Assembly (NCBI GenBank): GCA_016721385.1 | Contig: JADKIE010000002.1 | Span: forward strand, 868,001 to 932,000 | Length of the DNA stretch: 64,000 bases | Source: Chitinophagaceae bacterium | Lineage (GTDB): Bacteria; Bacteroidota; Bacteroidia; Chitinophagales; Chitinophagaceae | Reading direction: 5' to 3' | Part shown: positions 27,478-35,678 of the stretch, in pieces | Layout: every line of letters starts with the position of its first letter | How positions within the stretch are numbered: the stretch's first letter is position 1 | Notes under the pieces: model-generated | The model's database searches: none | What the model was told of the DNA's origin: nothing | Seen by the model: only the letters and a program-made list of their open reading frames with translations | Position numbers and translations under genes: made by a program

Positions 27478-28626
27478 TTACAGCTTTATTAATCTATTTA
27501 CAGCACACTCCAAAGTGCTTTCTTTTTTACTAAAACAAAAACGTAAAACTTTATTATCTGTTTCTGTTTTATAAAACGCCGATGCAGGAATGGTAGCTAC
27601 CCCAAAATCTTTGGTTAACCGAATGGCAAATTCTTTTTCGGATTCATTACTTATATTGGTATAACTGTATAATTGAAAATAGCTGCCAAATGACGGTAAC
27701 GGAGTAAATTTTGTTTGCTTCATCAATTCAATTAAATAATCTCGTTTTTTCTGTAAAAAATTACCCAACTGTAAATAGTTTTCTTTTTGTTGTAAAAACT
27801 CTGCCAATGCAAATTGCATTGGGCTGTTGCAGGTAAAGCAATTAAACTGATGCACTTTTCTAAACTCTTTCATTAGCGGTGCTGGAGCTATGCAATAACC
27901 CAGCTTCCAGCCTGTGCAGTGATACACTTTTCCAAACGAAAAACACACAAAGCTTCTTTCCAGCAACTCAGGATATTTTAAAATACTTTCATGTTGTTTA
28001 TCATCAAAAATTAAATGCTCATATACTTCATCGCTAATAATAAAGATGCCTGTATGTTTAACAAGCGCTTTTAACTGCTCAATATCATTTTTACTTAACA
28101 CACTACCTGTTGGGTTATGTGGCGAGTTTATGATTATTGCTTTTGTTTTGCCGGTAATTTTTTGCTTTACCAAATCCCAATCAATAGAATAGCTGGGATA
28201 ATTAAGCGGTATTAAAACAGGCACTCCGCCATTTATTTCAATATTGGGAATATAGCTGTCGTATGCAGGTTCAAACACAATCACTTCATCGCCGGGTTGT
28301 ATTATGGTTGTAAGTGCTGTGTATATGGCATAAGTACCGCCGGGTGTAATGGTAATTTCGGTATCAGGGTTTATTTTTGTTTGGTAAAGCTGCTCTACTT
28401 TTTCGGATAGTCTTTCTCTAAGTAAAGGCAAACCATTCATATGTACATATTGATTATAGCCTTTTTGCATGGCTTGATTAACCAATGCAGTTAATTCGCT
28501 ACTCATTTCATAATCAGGAAAGCCTTGCCCAAGATTTATAGCGTTGTGCTCTACAGCCAACGAACTCATTACAGTAAAAATAGTTGTGCCTACGTTAGGT
28601 AATTTACTATTGATAAGTGGCTGCAT
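27478..28626 (-). CDS. PLP-dependent aminotransferase, methionine aminotransferase-like (YbdL)
   Basis: 382 residues, fold type I class I/II aminotransferase. Diagnostic: INLGQGFPDY, TPGGTYAIYTALT (PLP phosphate), NSPHNPTGSV, ISDEVYEHLIFD (PLP Asp) and SFGKVYHCTGWKLGY with the PLP lysine. The Gln-Gly-Phe-Pro start and overall spacing resemble YbdL methionine aminotransferase, which acts on keto-methylthiobutyrate in methionine salvage. It is the last gene of the kdsD-manC-ybdL run, 29 bases after manC. Substrate assigned by similarity of pattern only. Confidence 0.8.
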   Translation of the reverse strand: MQPLINSKLPNVGTTIFTVMSSLAVEHNAINLGQGFPDYEMSSELTALVNQAMQKGYNQYVHMNGLPLLRERLSEKVEQLYQTKINPDTEITITPGGTYAIYTALTTIIQPGDEVIVFEPAYDSYIPNIEINGGVPVLIPLNYPSYSIDWDLVKQKITGKTKAIIINSPHNPTGSVLSKNDIEQLKALVKHTGIFIISDEVYEHLIFDDKQHESILKYPELLERSFVCFSFGKVYHCTGWKLGYCIAPAPLMKEFRKVHQFNCFTCNSPMQFALAEFLQQKENYLQLGNFLQKKRDYLIELMKQTKFTPLPSFGSYFQLYSYTNISNESEKEFAIRLTKDFGVATIPASAFYKTETDNKVLRFCFSKKESTLECAVNRLIKL

Positions 28627-28655
28627 TTAAATAGTGTAATTAGTAACAATTTGTT

Positions 28656-29736
28656 TTATAAAAACTTATCTCCTTTATTTCGTTTTACTTCTGCTACATA
28701 TTCTTTTATTTCTTGTTCCTTATCTTTTTACAAATAAGTAAAACATCTTTTGTGTCAACAATTATATAATCGTTTAGGCCTTGCAGTAAAATTAATTTTT
28801 TATTGTCGGCATGCACAATATTGTTGGTGGCGTCTATTACAATTACATTATCGCCTGTAACGGCATTACCAAAATAATCTTTTTCTAAATTATCGTATGT
28901 ACTTGCCCATGTACCTAAATCGCTCCAGCCAAATGAAGATGGAATTATATAAACATTTTCTGCTTTTTCCATAATACCATAATCAATGGAAATATTTACA
29001 CACTGTGGGTAAATTCTGTCAATAGCTTCGGCCTCCAATTCGGTATTAAAATTATTTTTTTCGGCATCAAACACTTCATGCATTTCAGGCAAAAGTTTTT
29101 CAAATGCCTTAATAATGTTTTTTACCTGCCATACAAATATGCCGGCATTCCATAAAAAATCGCCACTGGCTAAAAAAGTTTTTGCTAAATCTTTATCGGG
29201 TTTTTCGGTAAAGGTTTTTACTTTATAAACATTTTCGCTTACGGCCTGTTGTTCGTATTGTATATATCCGTAGCCTGTGTTTGGATGTGTAGGCTTAATA
29301 CCCAAGGTAACCAATGCTTTTATATGTGCTGTAAAATGCAATGCATTGTTGCACACTTTTATAAATGCTTTATCATCGGTAATTAAGTGGTCGGAGGGGG
29401 CACAAATTAAATTAGCATTGGGATTAAGTTGTTGTAATTTATACGATACATATGCTATACAGGGCGCTGTGTTTTTCGGGAGGGCTCACATAATATATTT
29501 TCTTTAGACAACTCCGGTAATTGCTCTGCCACAATATCTTTATATTGTTCAAAGGTTACTACATAAATATTGTCTTTTGGAATAAATTTTACAAACCTGT
29601 CGTATGTTGTTTGTATTAATGTACGCCCTGTATTTAAAACATCTAAAAATTGTTTTGGATAGTCTGTCCTGCTCATTGGCCAAAACCTGCTACCTATCCC
29701 TCCGGCCATAATGGCTACGTAATTATTTTTATTCAT
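28656..29736 (-). CDS. manC: Mannose-1-phosphate guanylyltransferase (ManC), two apparent frameshifts
   Basis: About 361 residues. It makes GDP-mannose for polysaccharide. The N-terminus MAGGIGSRFWPMSRTDYPKQ has the nucleotidyl-transfer motif, then EPSRKN. The A5 run at 29472-29476 needs one A, after which TAPCIAYVSYKLQQLNP and PSDHLITDD continue. The A5 run at 28725-28729 also needs one A, giving DVLLICKKDKEQEIKEYVA and the normal end at 28656. FTEKPDKD and LWNAGIFVWQ are further family motifs. The gene sits between kdsD and the aminotransferase, 30 bases after kdsD. Confidence 0.85.
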
Positions 29737-29766
29737 ATGCTCATTCAGCAGTTTTTTGTTCGTTAT

Positions 29767-30732
29767 TTAAATTATCCCTTCTCTTACCAAATCATGTAAA
29801 TGCAATATACCTGCATATTGCCCGTTATTTTCTGCAACTAATTGGCTAATATTTTTTTGTTGCATAATTAATAACGCTTCTGTAGCTAAGGCGCTCTCTT
29901 CAATTTTTTGAGGATTAGCAGTCATAATATCTTTGGCCAATAAATTGGTAAAATCATTTGTTTTTTCCAACATCCTTCTTAAATCACCATCTGTAATTAT
30001 TCCTAAAATAGTATTATTTGCATCTGTAACAACTGTGGTACCTAATCGCTTTTTTGTCATTTCTACAATAACTTCTTTAATACTTGCAGTTGGTAAAACC
30101 GAAGGTTTTTCGTTTTGGCTGGCCAAATCTGTAACCCGTAAAAATAATTTTTTGCCCAATGCGCCACCCGGATGAAATTTAGCAAAATCGTTACTCTTAA
30201 ATCCTTTCAATTCCATAAGGCATACTGCCAGAGCGTCTCCCATTACCATTTGTGCTGTAGTGCTTGTGGTTGGGGCAAGGTTATTTGGACAAGCCTCTTG
30301 CTCAACGGTGGTGTTTAAAACAATATCGCTTTGGTTAGCTAAATACGATTGTACATTACCCACCATGCCAATAAGCGTATTGCCAAAGCTTTTAATTAAC
30401 GGAGCCAATACTTTTATTTCGGGGCTATCGCCGCTTTTGCTAATAATTAATACAATATCTTCTTTTTGTATCATGCCTAAATCGCCGTGGATGGCATCGG
30501 CGGCATGCATAAATACTGCCGCAGTACCGGTGCTATTTAACGTAGCAACAATTTTTTTTGCAATAACAGCACTTTTACCAATACCGCTTATAATTAACCT
30601 ACCATTGCTTTTAGCTATAATTTCAACGGCTTTTACAAAGTCATTGTTAACATATGCAAACAATCCATTTATTGCCTTGGCTTGTAACTCAATAGTACGT
30701 AAAGCAACGGTTATTATTGAAGATGTATCCAT
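29767..30732 (-). CDS. kdsD: D-arabinose 5-phosphate isomerase (KdsD/KpsF/GutQ family)
   Basis: 321 residues. Makes arabinose 5-phosphate, the first committed intermediate of Kdo. The N-terminal SIS domain has VISGIGKSAVIAKKIVATL-type motifs (GIGKSAVIAKKI), HAADAIHGDLGM and LIISKSGDSPEI. Two CBS domains follow (about 195-260 and 265-321) with AKDIMTANP and LHDLVREGII. With kdsB it frames the Kdo route. Promoter: TATTTTTGC at 30770-30778 on the minus strand. Confidence 0.92.
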   Translation of the reverse strand: MDTSSIITVALRTIELQAKAINGLFAYVNNDFVKAVEIIAKSNGRLIISGIGKSAVIAKKIVATLNSTGTAAVFMHAADAIHGDLGMIQKEDIVLIISKSGDSPEIKVLAPLIKSFGNTLIGMVGNVQSYLANQSDIVLNTTVEQEACPNNLAPTTSTTAQMVMGDALAVCLMELKGFKSNDFAKFHPGGALGKKLFLRVTDLASQNEKPSVLPTASIKEVIVEMTKKRLGTTVVTDANNTILGIITDGDLRRMLEKTNDFTNLLAKDIMTANPQKIEESALATEALLIMQQKNISQLVAENNGQYAGILHLHDLVREGII

Positions 30733-30769
30733 TTAGTATGTGGCTTATCTACCATAATTATTTTGTTTT

Positions 30770-30778
30770 GCAAAAATA
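30770..30778 (-). promoter_or_regulatory. Candidate -7 element for kdsD
   Basis: On the minus strand TATTTTTGC, matching TAnnTTTGY, about 38 bases before the kdsD start codon. The -33 position is only TTTAG. Confidence 0.35.
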
Positions 30779-30978
30779 CCTTGTTTGTAGCTCATTTTCT
30801 AAAATTATAGTTGTGTTTTCACTTTTTTTAAGTATCTTATAGTTTAATAAACAAACGTTAAAATAGGGAGCCTAATTACAATAACGCTTTTTTTAACTCA
30901 TATATTAAAGTAACTTCGCTGCCCTTTTTATATATCCTAAAAAATTACATTGATTTGACAACGGTGTAGAGGAACATT

Positions 30979-33249
30979 ATGACTACAAAAAAAACTGCAA
31001 CAAAAAAAGCTGCTGCAAAGCAAACAAATACCGTAAAACATAATACAGCGGAACAATACAACTTATCAGAAAAACTTCAAGAGTATTTTGGATTTGAAGA
31101 GTTTAAATATCCGCAGGAAGATATTATAAAAAGCTTGCTTAATGGTAACGATACTTTTGTAATAATGCCTACCGGCGGCGGCAAAAGCCTTTGCTATCAA
31201 TTGCCTGCATTAATAAAAGATGGTGTGGCTATTGTGGTATCGCCATTAATTGCTTTAATGAAAAACCAGGTTGATTTGGTTAGAGGATACAGCGACAATG
31301 ATAATGTTGCTCATTTTTTAAACAGCACATTAAATAAAGGCCAGCAAAAAATTGTAAAAGATGATTTAACGTCCGGCAAAACTAAAATGCTTTATGTAGC
31401 ACCCGAAACATTAACCAAAGAAGAAAATATAGATTTTTTTAAAGACTTAAACATCTCTTTTTTTGCAGTAGACGAAGCCCATTGTATAAGCGAATGGGGA
31501 CATGATTTCAGGCCCGAGTATCGCCGCCTGAGAGAAATGATGGACATGATTAACGAAAACATTCCGGTAATTGCGTTAACGGCAACAGCAACACCAAAAG
31601 TACAAAGCGATATTCGCAAAAATCTTGGCCTGCGTAAACCTAATGTGTTTATTTCTTCCTTTAACCGCCCTAATTTATATTACGAAATTCAGCCTAAAAT
31701 AAATTTAGATCAAACCAATAAAAGTATTGTACGTTTTATACAGTTGCATAAAGGTAAAAGTGGTATTATATATACATTAAACCGAAAAACTACCGAGGAG
31801 TTAGCTAAAATGCTAATGGCTAATGGTATTAAAGCCGTTGCCTATCATGCAGGGCTTGATGCTAAATTAAGAGCACAAAGGCAAGATGAATTTTTAAATG
31901 AAGATGTAGATGTAATTGTAGCTACCATTGCATTTGGTATGGGAATAGATAAACCCGATGTTCGTTTTGTAATACACTATAACATACCAAAATCTATTGA
32001 AAATTATTATCAGGAAACCGGCCGTGGCGGCCGAGATGGTATGGAAGGCAAATGCATTTTATACTACTCTCACAAAGACGTAGCCAAGCTGGAGCATTTA
32101 ATGAGAGATAAACCGCTTAGCGAAAGAGAAGTGGGTGCACAGTTAATAAACGAAACCGTTAGTTATGCCGAAAGTAGTGTGTGCCGCAGAAAAACATTAC
32201 TACACTATTTTGGAGAGGAGTACGATGATAAAGACAGTTGCGGCCACTGCGATAACTGCCTAAACCCTAAAGAAAAAATTGAAGCAAAAGAAGAAGCTAC
32301 ATTAGTTTTAAAAACCATTAAAGCCGTAAAAGAAGGCTTTACCATAGATTATGTAACCTTGGTTATTATGGGAAAAGCCAATACTGCTGTAAAAATGTAC
32401 CGACACGATAAGTTGGATGTATTTGCCCAAGGCAACGATAAAGAACCGCATTTTTGGAACAGTCTAATAAGACAAATGCTTTTATCTGGCTTAATTGCAA
32501 AAGATATTGAAGAGTATGGCTTGCTTAAGTTTACCAAAAAGGGCGAAGCCTTTCTTAAAAAACCAACATCATTTAAAATTGTTTTAAATAATTTGTTTGA
32601 AGAAGCCAATGCCGATGACGAAGAAGGCGAATTGGCAAATGCAACTACCGGCTCTGCCGATGAAAAGTTAATGGAAATGCTAAAAGAGCTGAGGAAAAAA
32701 GTAGCAAAAGAAAAAAACCTTCCTCCCTTTGTAATTTTCCTTGAAAGTAGTTTGGAAGATATGGCCACCATGTACCCAACCACTGTGCCCGAGTTGGAAA
32801 AAATTAGTGGCGTAAGTAAAGGAAAAGCCCTGCGCTATGGCAAACCTTTTACCGAACTTATAAGTCAATATGTTGAGGAAAACGATATTATACGGCCGGA
32901 TGATTTTGTAATGAAAAGTGTTGCTAACCGCAACAACAATAAAATTTTCATTATTCAAAACGTAGATAAAAAAATACCGTTGGAAACCATTGCCAAAACA
33001 AGAGATTTAAAAATTAATGAGTTGTTAGAAGAAATGGAAACCATTGTGGCAAGCGGCACCAGGTTAAATTTAGATTATGCCATAGATGAAATGGTAGATG
33101 AATACGAACAGGAAGAAATACTGGATTACTTTAAAAGCTGCGAAACCAGCAGCCTGCAGGTAGCTCAGGAAGAGCTGGCAGATAGCAATTTTAATTGGGA
33201 ACAATTAAAACTTATGCGTATCAAATTTTTAAGTGTTTATGGTAACTAA
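30979..33249 (+). CDS. recQ: ATP-dependent DNA helicase RecQ
   Basis: 756 residues, longer than the usual 600. After a Lys/Ala/Thr-rich tail of about 25 residues it has Walker A MPTGGGKSLCYQLPA (near 65), DEAHCISEWGHDFRPEY, the helicase motifs IAFGMGIDKPDVRFVIH and QETGRGGRDG, and the zinc-binding Cys set (CRRKTLLHYF, CGHCDNC). An HRDC domain (NLPPFVIFLESSLEDMA) follows. The last about 110 residues are a helical extension common in Bacteroidota RecQ. Roles are fork repair and recombination. It is single, ends 101 bases before tRNA-Phe and has no clear promoter. Confidence 0.95.
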   Translation: MTTKKTATKKAAAKQTNTVKHNTAEQYNLSEKLQEYFGFEEFKYPQEDIIKSLLNGNDTFVIMPTGGGKSLCYQLPALIKDGVAIVVSPLIALMKNQVDLVRGYSDNDNVAHFLNSTLNKGQQKIVKDDLTSGKTKMLYVAPETLTKEENIDFFKDLNISFFAVDEAHCISEWGHDFRPEYRRLREMMDMINENIPVIALTATATPKVQSDIRKNLGLRKPNVFISSFNRPNLYYEIQPKINLDQTNKSIVRFIQLHKGKSGIIYTLNRKTTEELAKMLMANGIKAVAYHAGLDAKLRAQRQDEFLNEDVDVIVATIAFGMGIDKPDVRFVIHYNIPKSIENYYQETGRGGRDGMEGKCILYYSHKDVAKLEHLMRDKPLSEREVGAQLINETVSYAESSVCRRKTLLHYFGEEYDDKDSCGHCDNCLNPKEKIEAKEEATLVLKTIKAVKEGFTIDYVTLVIMGKANTAVKMYRHDKLDVFAQGNDKEPHFWNSLIRQMLLSGLIAKDIEEYGLLKFTKKGEAFLKKPTSFKIVLNNLFEEANADDEEGELANATTGSADEKLMEMLKELRKKVAKEKNLPPFVIFLESSLEDMATMYPTTVPELEKISGVSKGKALRYGKPFTELISQYVEENDIIRPDDFVMKSVANRNNNKIFIIQNVDKKIPLETIAKTRDLKINELLEEMETIVASGTRLNLDYAIDEMVDEYEQEEILDYFKSCETSSLQVAQEELADSNFNWEQLKLMRIKFLSVYGN

Positions 33250-33350
33250 TTGAATATTTTAGATTGAATATTTAATATTTGGGAGAATACCCTTATTTTT
33301 GCAGCCCAATTAAATATTAAATAAGTAATTATTCGATATTCAATAAGGAT

Positions 33351-33423
33351 GGTGCGGTAGCTCAGTTGGTAGAGCAATGGACTGAAAATCCATGTGTCGC
33401 CGGTTCAATCCCGGCCCACACCA
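33351..33423 (+). tRNA. tRNA-Phe (GAA)
   Basis: 73 bases. D-arm TAGCTCAGTTGGTAGAGCA, anticodon stem ATGGA/TCCAT with loop CTGAAAA (anticodon GAA at 33384-33386), T-arm GCCGG-TTCAATC-CCGGC, acceptor GGTGCGG/CCACACC with one C-A mismatch and discriminator A. The CCA end is not encoded. Two partial copies of its 3' half follow at 33777 and 35484; this is the only complete copy. Confidence 0.95.
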
Positions 33424-33424
33424 C

Positions 33425-33455
33425 AAAACCTCAGCAGAAATGCTGGGGTTTTTTT
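33425..33455 (+). terminator. tRNA-Phe terminator
   Basis: AAAACCTCAGCA-GAAA-TGCTGGGG followed by T7: 8-bp stem with one G-U pair. The identical unit (one base different) follows the tRNA fragment at 35541-35566, so the terminator was duplicated together with the tRNA end. Confidence 0.85.
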
Positions 33456-33460
33456 ATTTT

Positions 33461-33778
33461 ATGAATCATTTTATATACATCATATATTCACTAAAAGTAG
33501 ATAAATACTATATCGGTGAAACAGAGTGTATTCAAAAAAGGCTAGAAATACACAATTCTGGTACCTTTAAAAATAGTAGTACCAAAACAGCATCAGATTG
33601 GCAAGTCGTAATTGCTTTTATCGTTAATGATAGAGTAGAGGCTAGAATTATTGAGAAATTTATTAAAGCAATGAAGTCAAGAAAATTTATAGAAAGCCTT
33701 GTTAGTGATAATAATTTTTACCTCAACTTCATAGCATTAGTTTACAAAAAATATAATATTTCGATTCTAAAATATTAA
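33461..33778 (+). CDS. GIY-YIG nuclease family protein
   Basis: 105 residues from the ATG at 33461, which lies 5 bases after the terminator T-run and 37 bases after the tRNA. The GIY-YIG core is clear: FIYIIYSLKVDKYYIGETEC, then QKRLEIHNSG and a later conserved Glu region (EARIIEKFIKAMKS). Free-standing small members of this family act as endonucleases, some as homing enzymes. Its stop codon overlaps the start of the second tRNA-Phe fragment (33777), so the gene fills exactly the space between the tRNA terminator and that fragment. No transcription signal of its own is visible. Confidence 0.9.
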   Translation: MNHFIYIIYSLKVDKYYIGETECIQKRLEIHNSGTFKNSSTKTASDWQVVIAFIVNDRVEARIIEKFIKAMKSRKFIESLVSDNNFYLNFIALVYKKYNISILKY

Positions 33779-33833
33779 AATCCATGTGTCGCCGCCCCGA
33801 ACGTTCGGGGCAATCCCGGCCCACACCACAAAA
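33777..33833 (+). repeat. tRNA-Phe 3'-half fragment 1 with a palindromic T-loop insertion
   Basis: AAAATCCATGTGTCGCCG (identical to the tRNA from the anticodon loop on), then CCCCGAACGTTCGGGG (33795-33810) in place of the three bases GTT of the T-loop side, then CAATCCCGGCCCACACCACA, identical to the tRNA end. It cannot fold as a tRNA; it starts in the anticodon loop. The palindrome is perfect. Confidence 0.9.
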
Positions 33834-33860
33834 AAGCCTCAAATCTCTTTGAGGCTTTTT
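33831..33860 (+). terminator. Intrinsic terminator after fragment 1
   Basis: AAAAAGCCTCAAA-TCTC-TTTGAGGCTTTTT: a perfect 13-bp stem ending in T-rich DNA. Its sequence differs from that of the terminators after the tRNA and after fragment 2. Confidence 0.85.
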
Positions 33861-34085
33861 TATTTTTTGTGTAAGCCTATTTTAGGAAAAAAACAGGCCT
33901 TAATATTCCAATTTATTTGCTAAAAGACTGTCGTCTATAATTTCGACGAAAAATAAAGCATACAATAATTGTTTCAAAAATTTATTTACATTTACAGTTA
34001 ATCTTCTATTATATTTTTGCTTATCTAAGGCCACATGAAGTGGCTTTTTGTGGGCTAATTTTAATATTAAATTAACCTTTTTCTT
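33861..34085. other. A+T-rich spacer before the surface-protein gene
   Basis: 225 bases. ATTTTTGCTT near 34012-34021 could be a -7 element for the following gene. No ORF and no repeat beyond TTTA-rich tracts. Confidence 0.4.
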
Positions 34086-35270
34086 ATGTTCATTTTATTA
34101 CGGGTAAAACTGCTGGTTGTTTTCTTTATTGCAGGCCCTATCATAGTTTTTCCCCAATCATTAAGTATTAATACTGACGGAAGCATTGCCAATACTAGTG
34201 CTTTGTTGGATGTGAAAAGTATCAACAAAGGAGTATTAATCCCACGTATGTCACGTACACAACGAGATGCTATTACCTCGCCTGCAACCGGTATGATGAT
34301 CTTTCAGAATGCCCCCGATAGTATAGGCCTATATTATTACAATGGAACTGTTTGGACGTAGATGGTGTCCAACTACAATACCGACTCTCTGGCCTGGAGA
34401 ACTGGAGGAAACACCGGAACGATTGACGCAAGCAGTTTTATAGGCACCCGGGACAATGTGCCTCTCAATATCCGGGTGAACAATCAAAAAGCAGGCAAGA
34501 TAGACCCGGTACTTTTCAATTCATTTTATGGCTACCAGGCTGGGAATGCCAACACAACCGGATCTAACAATTCAGTATTGGGACGTGGTGCAGACGTAGG
34601 TTCTGGTGCCTTGACAAATGCCACCGCCATTGGGGCCAATACGATCGTAAGTGCCAGTAATAGCCTTGTCCTTGGCAATAATGCAAATGTGGGTATTGGT
34701 ATTTCTACCCCATCCGAAAAGCTGCATGTAATCGGAAATCTTAGATTTGACGGAGCCTTAATGTCGAATGGGAATGCCGGAACCACAGGCCAATTACTTA
34801 TTTCACAAGGCCCGGGAACAGCTCCAAATTGGGGACATGTGGGTGGGGTTATTAGAACCTTTAAGGCCAGTGCCACACGAACAACGATTAACTCCACATC
34901 ATTTATACAGGTTGCAGGACTTAGTCAAACCATTACACTAACAACCAATGCAGATGTGATGATATCAACATACGGATCAATTGAAACATTTTCTTCTTTA
35001 TATGGAGGATCGGGAGCAATCGTTCAGGTCTTTAACAACGGAGTTGCCATCCCAGATATGTTTCAAACCATTGATGTAGACGATGCCCCAGGCTTCACTA
35101 ATACAATGGCTCCATGGTCAATGATGAACTCGTTATCACTTACGTCAGGCACCTATACCTTCACTGTAAGAGCAAGAAAATATGCGTTTGACAACTTTTA
35201 TGCTGGAGGAAATACCACAGCCCCCAGTCCTAACGAAGGTGCAATGATTATAATGGTTATTCCAAAATAA
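34086..35270 (+). CDS. Secreted fibre-like surface protein, interrupted by an in-frame TAG
   Basis: 394 codons. A signal peptide (LLVVFFIAGPIIVFPQ), then SLSINTDGSIANTSALLDV and KGVLIPRMSRTQRDAI, the N-terminal repeat common in Bacteroidota fibre proteins. Residues about 140-215 carry YadA-head-like GxxAxGANT repeats (GRGADVGSGALTNATAIGAN, SNSLVLGNNANVGIGISTPS). The C-terminal 130 residues are a beta-domain (TFKASATRT, MISTYGSIETFSS, FTVRARKYAF). Codon 92 is TAG (34359-34361) where relatives read TGG (VWTW). The remaining frame is perfect, so a single substitution or sequencing error is likely. G+C is visibly higher than in neighbours, suggesting transfer. No S74 or T9SS domain is seen. Confidence 0.75.
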
Positions 35271-35483
35271 GCTTAATTCTTTTTGCCGGGTAAACTCTAT
35301 TTATCTGTTTGAACACTTTGTTTCATTTCTTTACCAACACCCCCTTATCCCAGCAATGTGGTAAAATGGTTTGACTAAATAAAGAAATAAAATTAATTAT
35401 ATAAATATTTATAATACAATAAATTGTAAAATCAGAATATTTAGAATACGTAGAGTCGTACAACATCTATTATCAATTAACTT
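35271..35483. other. A+T-rich spacer before tRNA fragment 2
   Basis: 213 bases after the surface-protein gene, no ORF and no terminator of the usual form. It joins the foreign-composition gene to the host-like fragment. Confidence 0.4.
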
Positions 35484-35566
35484 AAAATCCATGTGTCGCC
35501 GCCCCGATCCTTCGGGGCAATCCCGGCCCACACCACAAAACCTCAGTAGAAATGCTGGGGTTTTTT
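35484..35566 (+). repeat. tRNA-Phe 3'-half fragment 2 with palindromic insertion, plus duplicated terminator
   Basis: AAAATCCATGTGTCGCCG, then the palindrome CCCCGATCCTTCGGGG (35502-35517) at the same place as in fragment 1, then CAATCCCGGCCCACACCACAAAA and the terminator CCTCAGTA-GAAA-TGCTGGGG-T6. The terminator matches that of tRNA-Phe except for one base, which shows the fragment is an end displaced together with its terminator. Confidence 0.9.
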
Positions 35567-35581
35567 AATTGTTATTTAACC

Positions 35582-35612
35582 TTGCCATCCCGTCAATTTA
35601 GCGTACCTTTGC
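35582..35612 (+). promoter_or_regulatory. typA promoter
   Basis: TTG (35582-35584), a 19-base spacer and TACCTTTGC (35604-35612) match the Bacteroidota -33 TTTG and -7 TAnnTTTG consensus with standard spacing. It gives a leader of about 60 bases. Confidence 0.7.
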
Positions 35613-35678
35613 CGACATTTTAGTAGCAAAATATGCATAATTAATTGCAAATCAATCTACTATAAAATAACTTTAACA

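Noticed and set aside
33777..33833. Second functional tRNA gene
   Set aside because: Starts in the anticodon loop and has a 16-base palindrome in the T-arm; cannot fold as tRNA.
34359..34361. Amber-codon readthrough or recoding
   Set aside because: One TAG only, in a gene where TGG is expected; no second case in the window.
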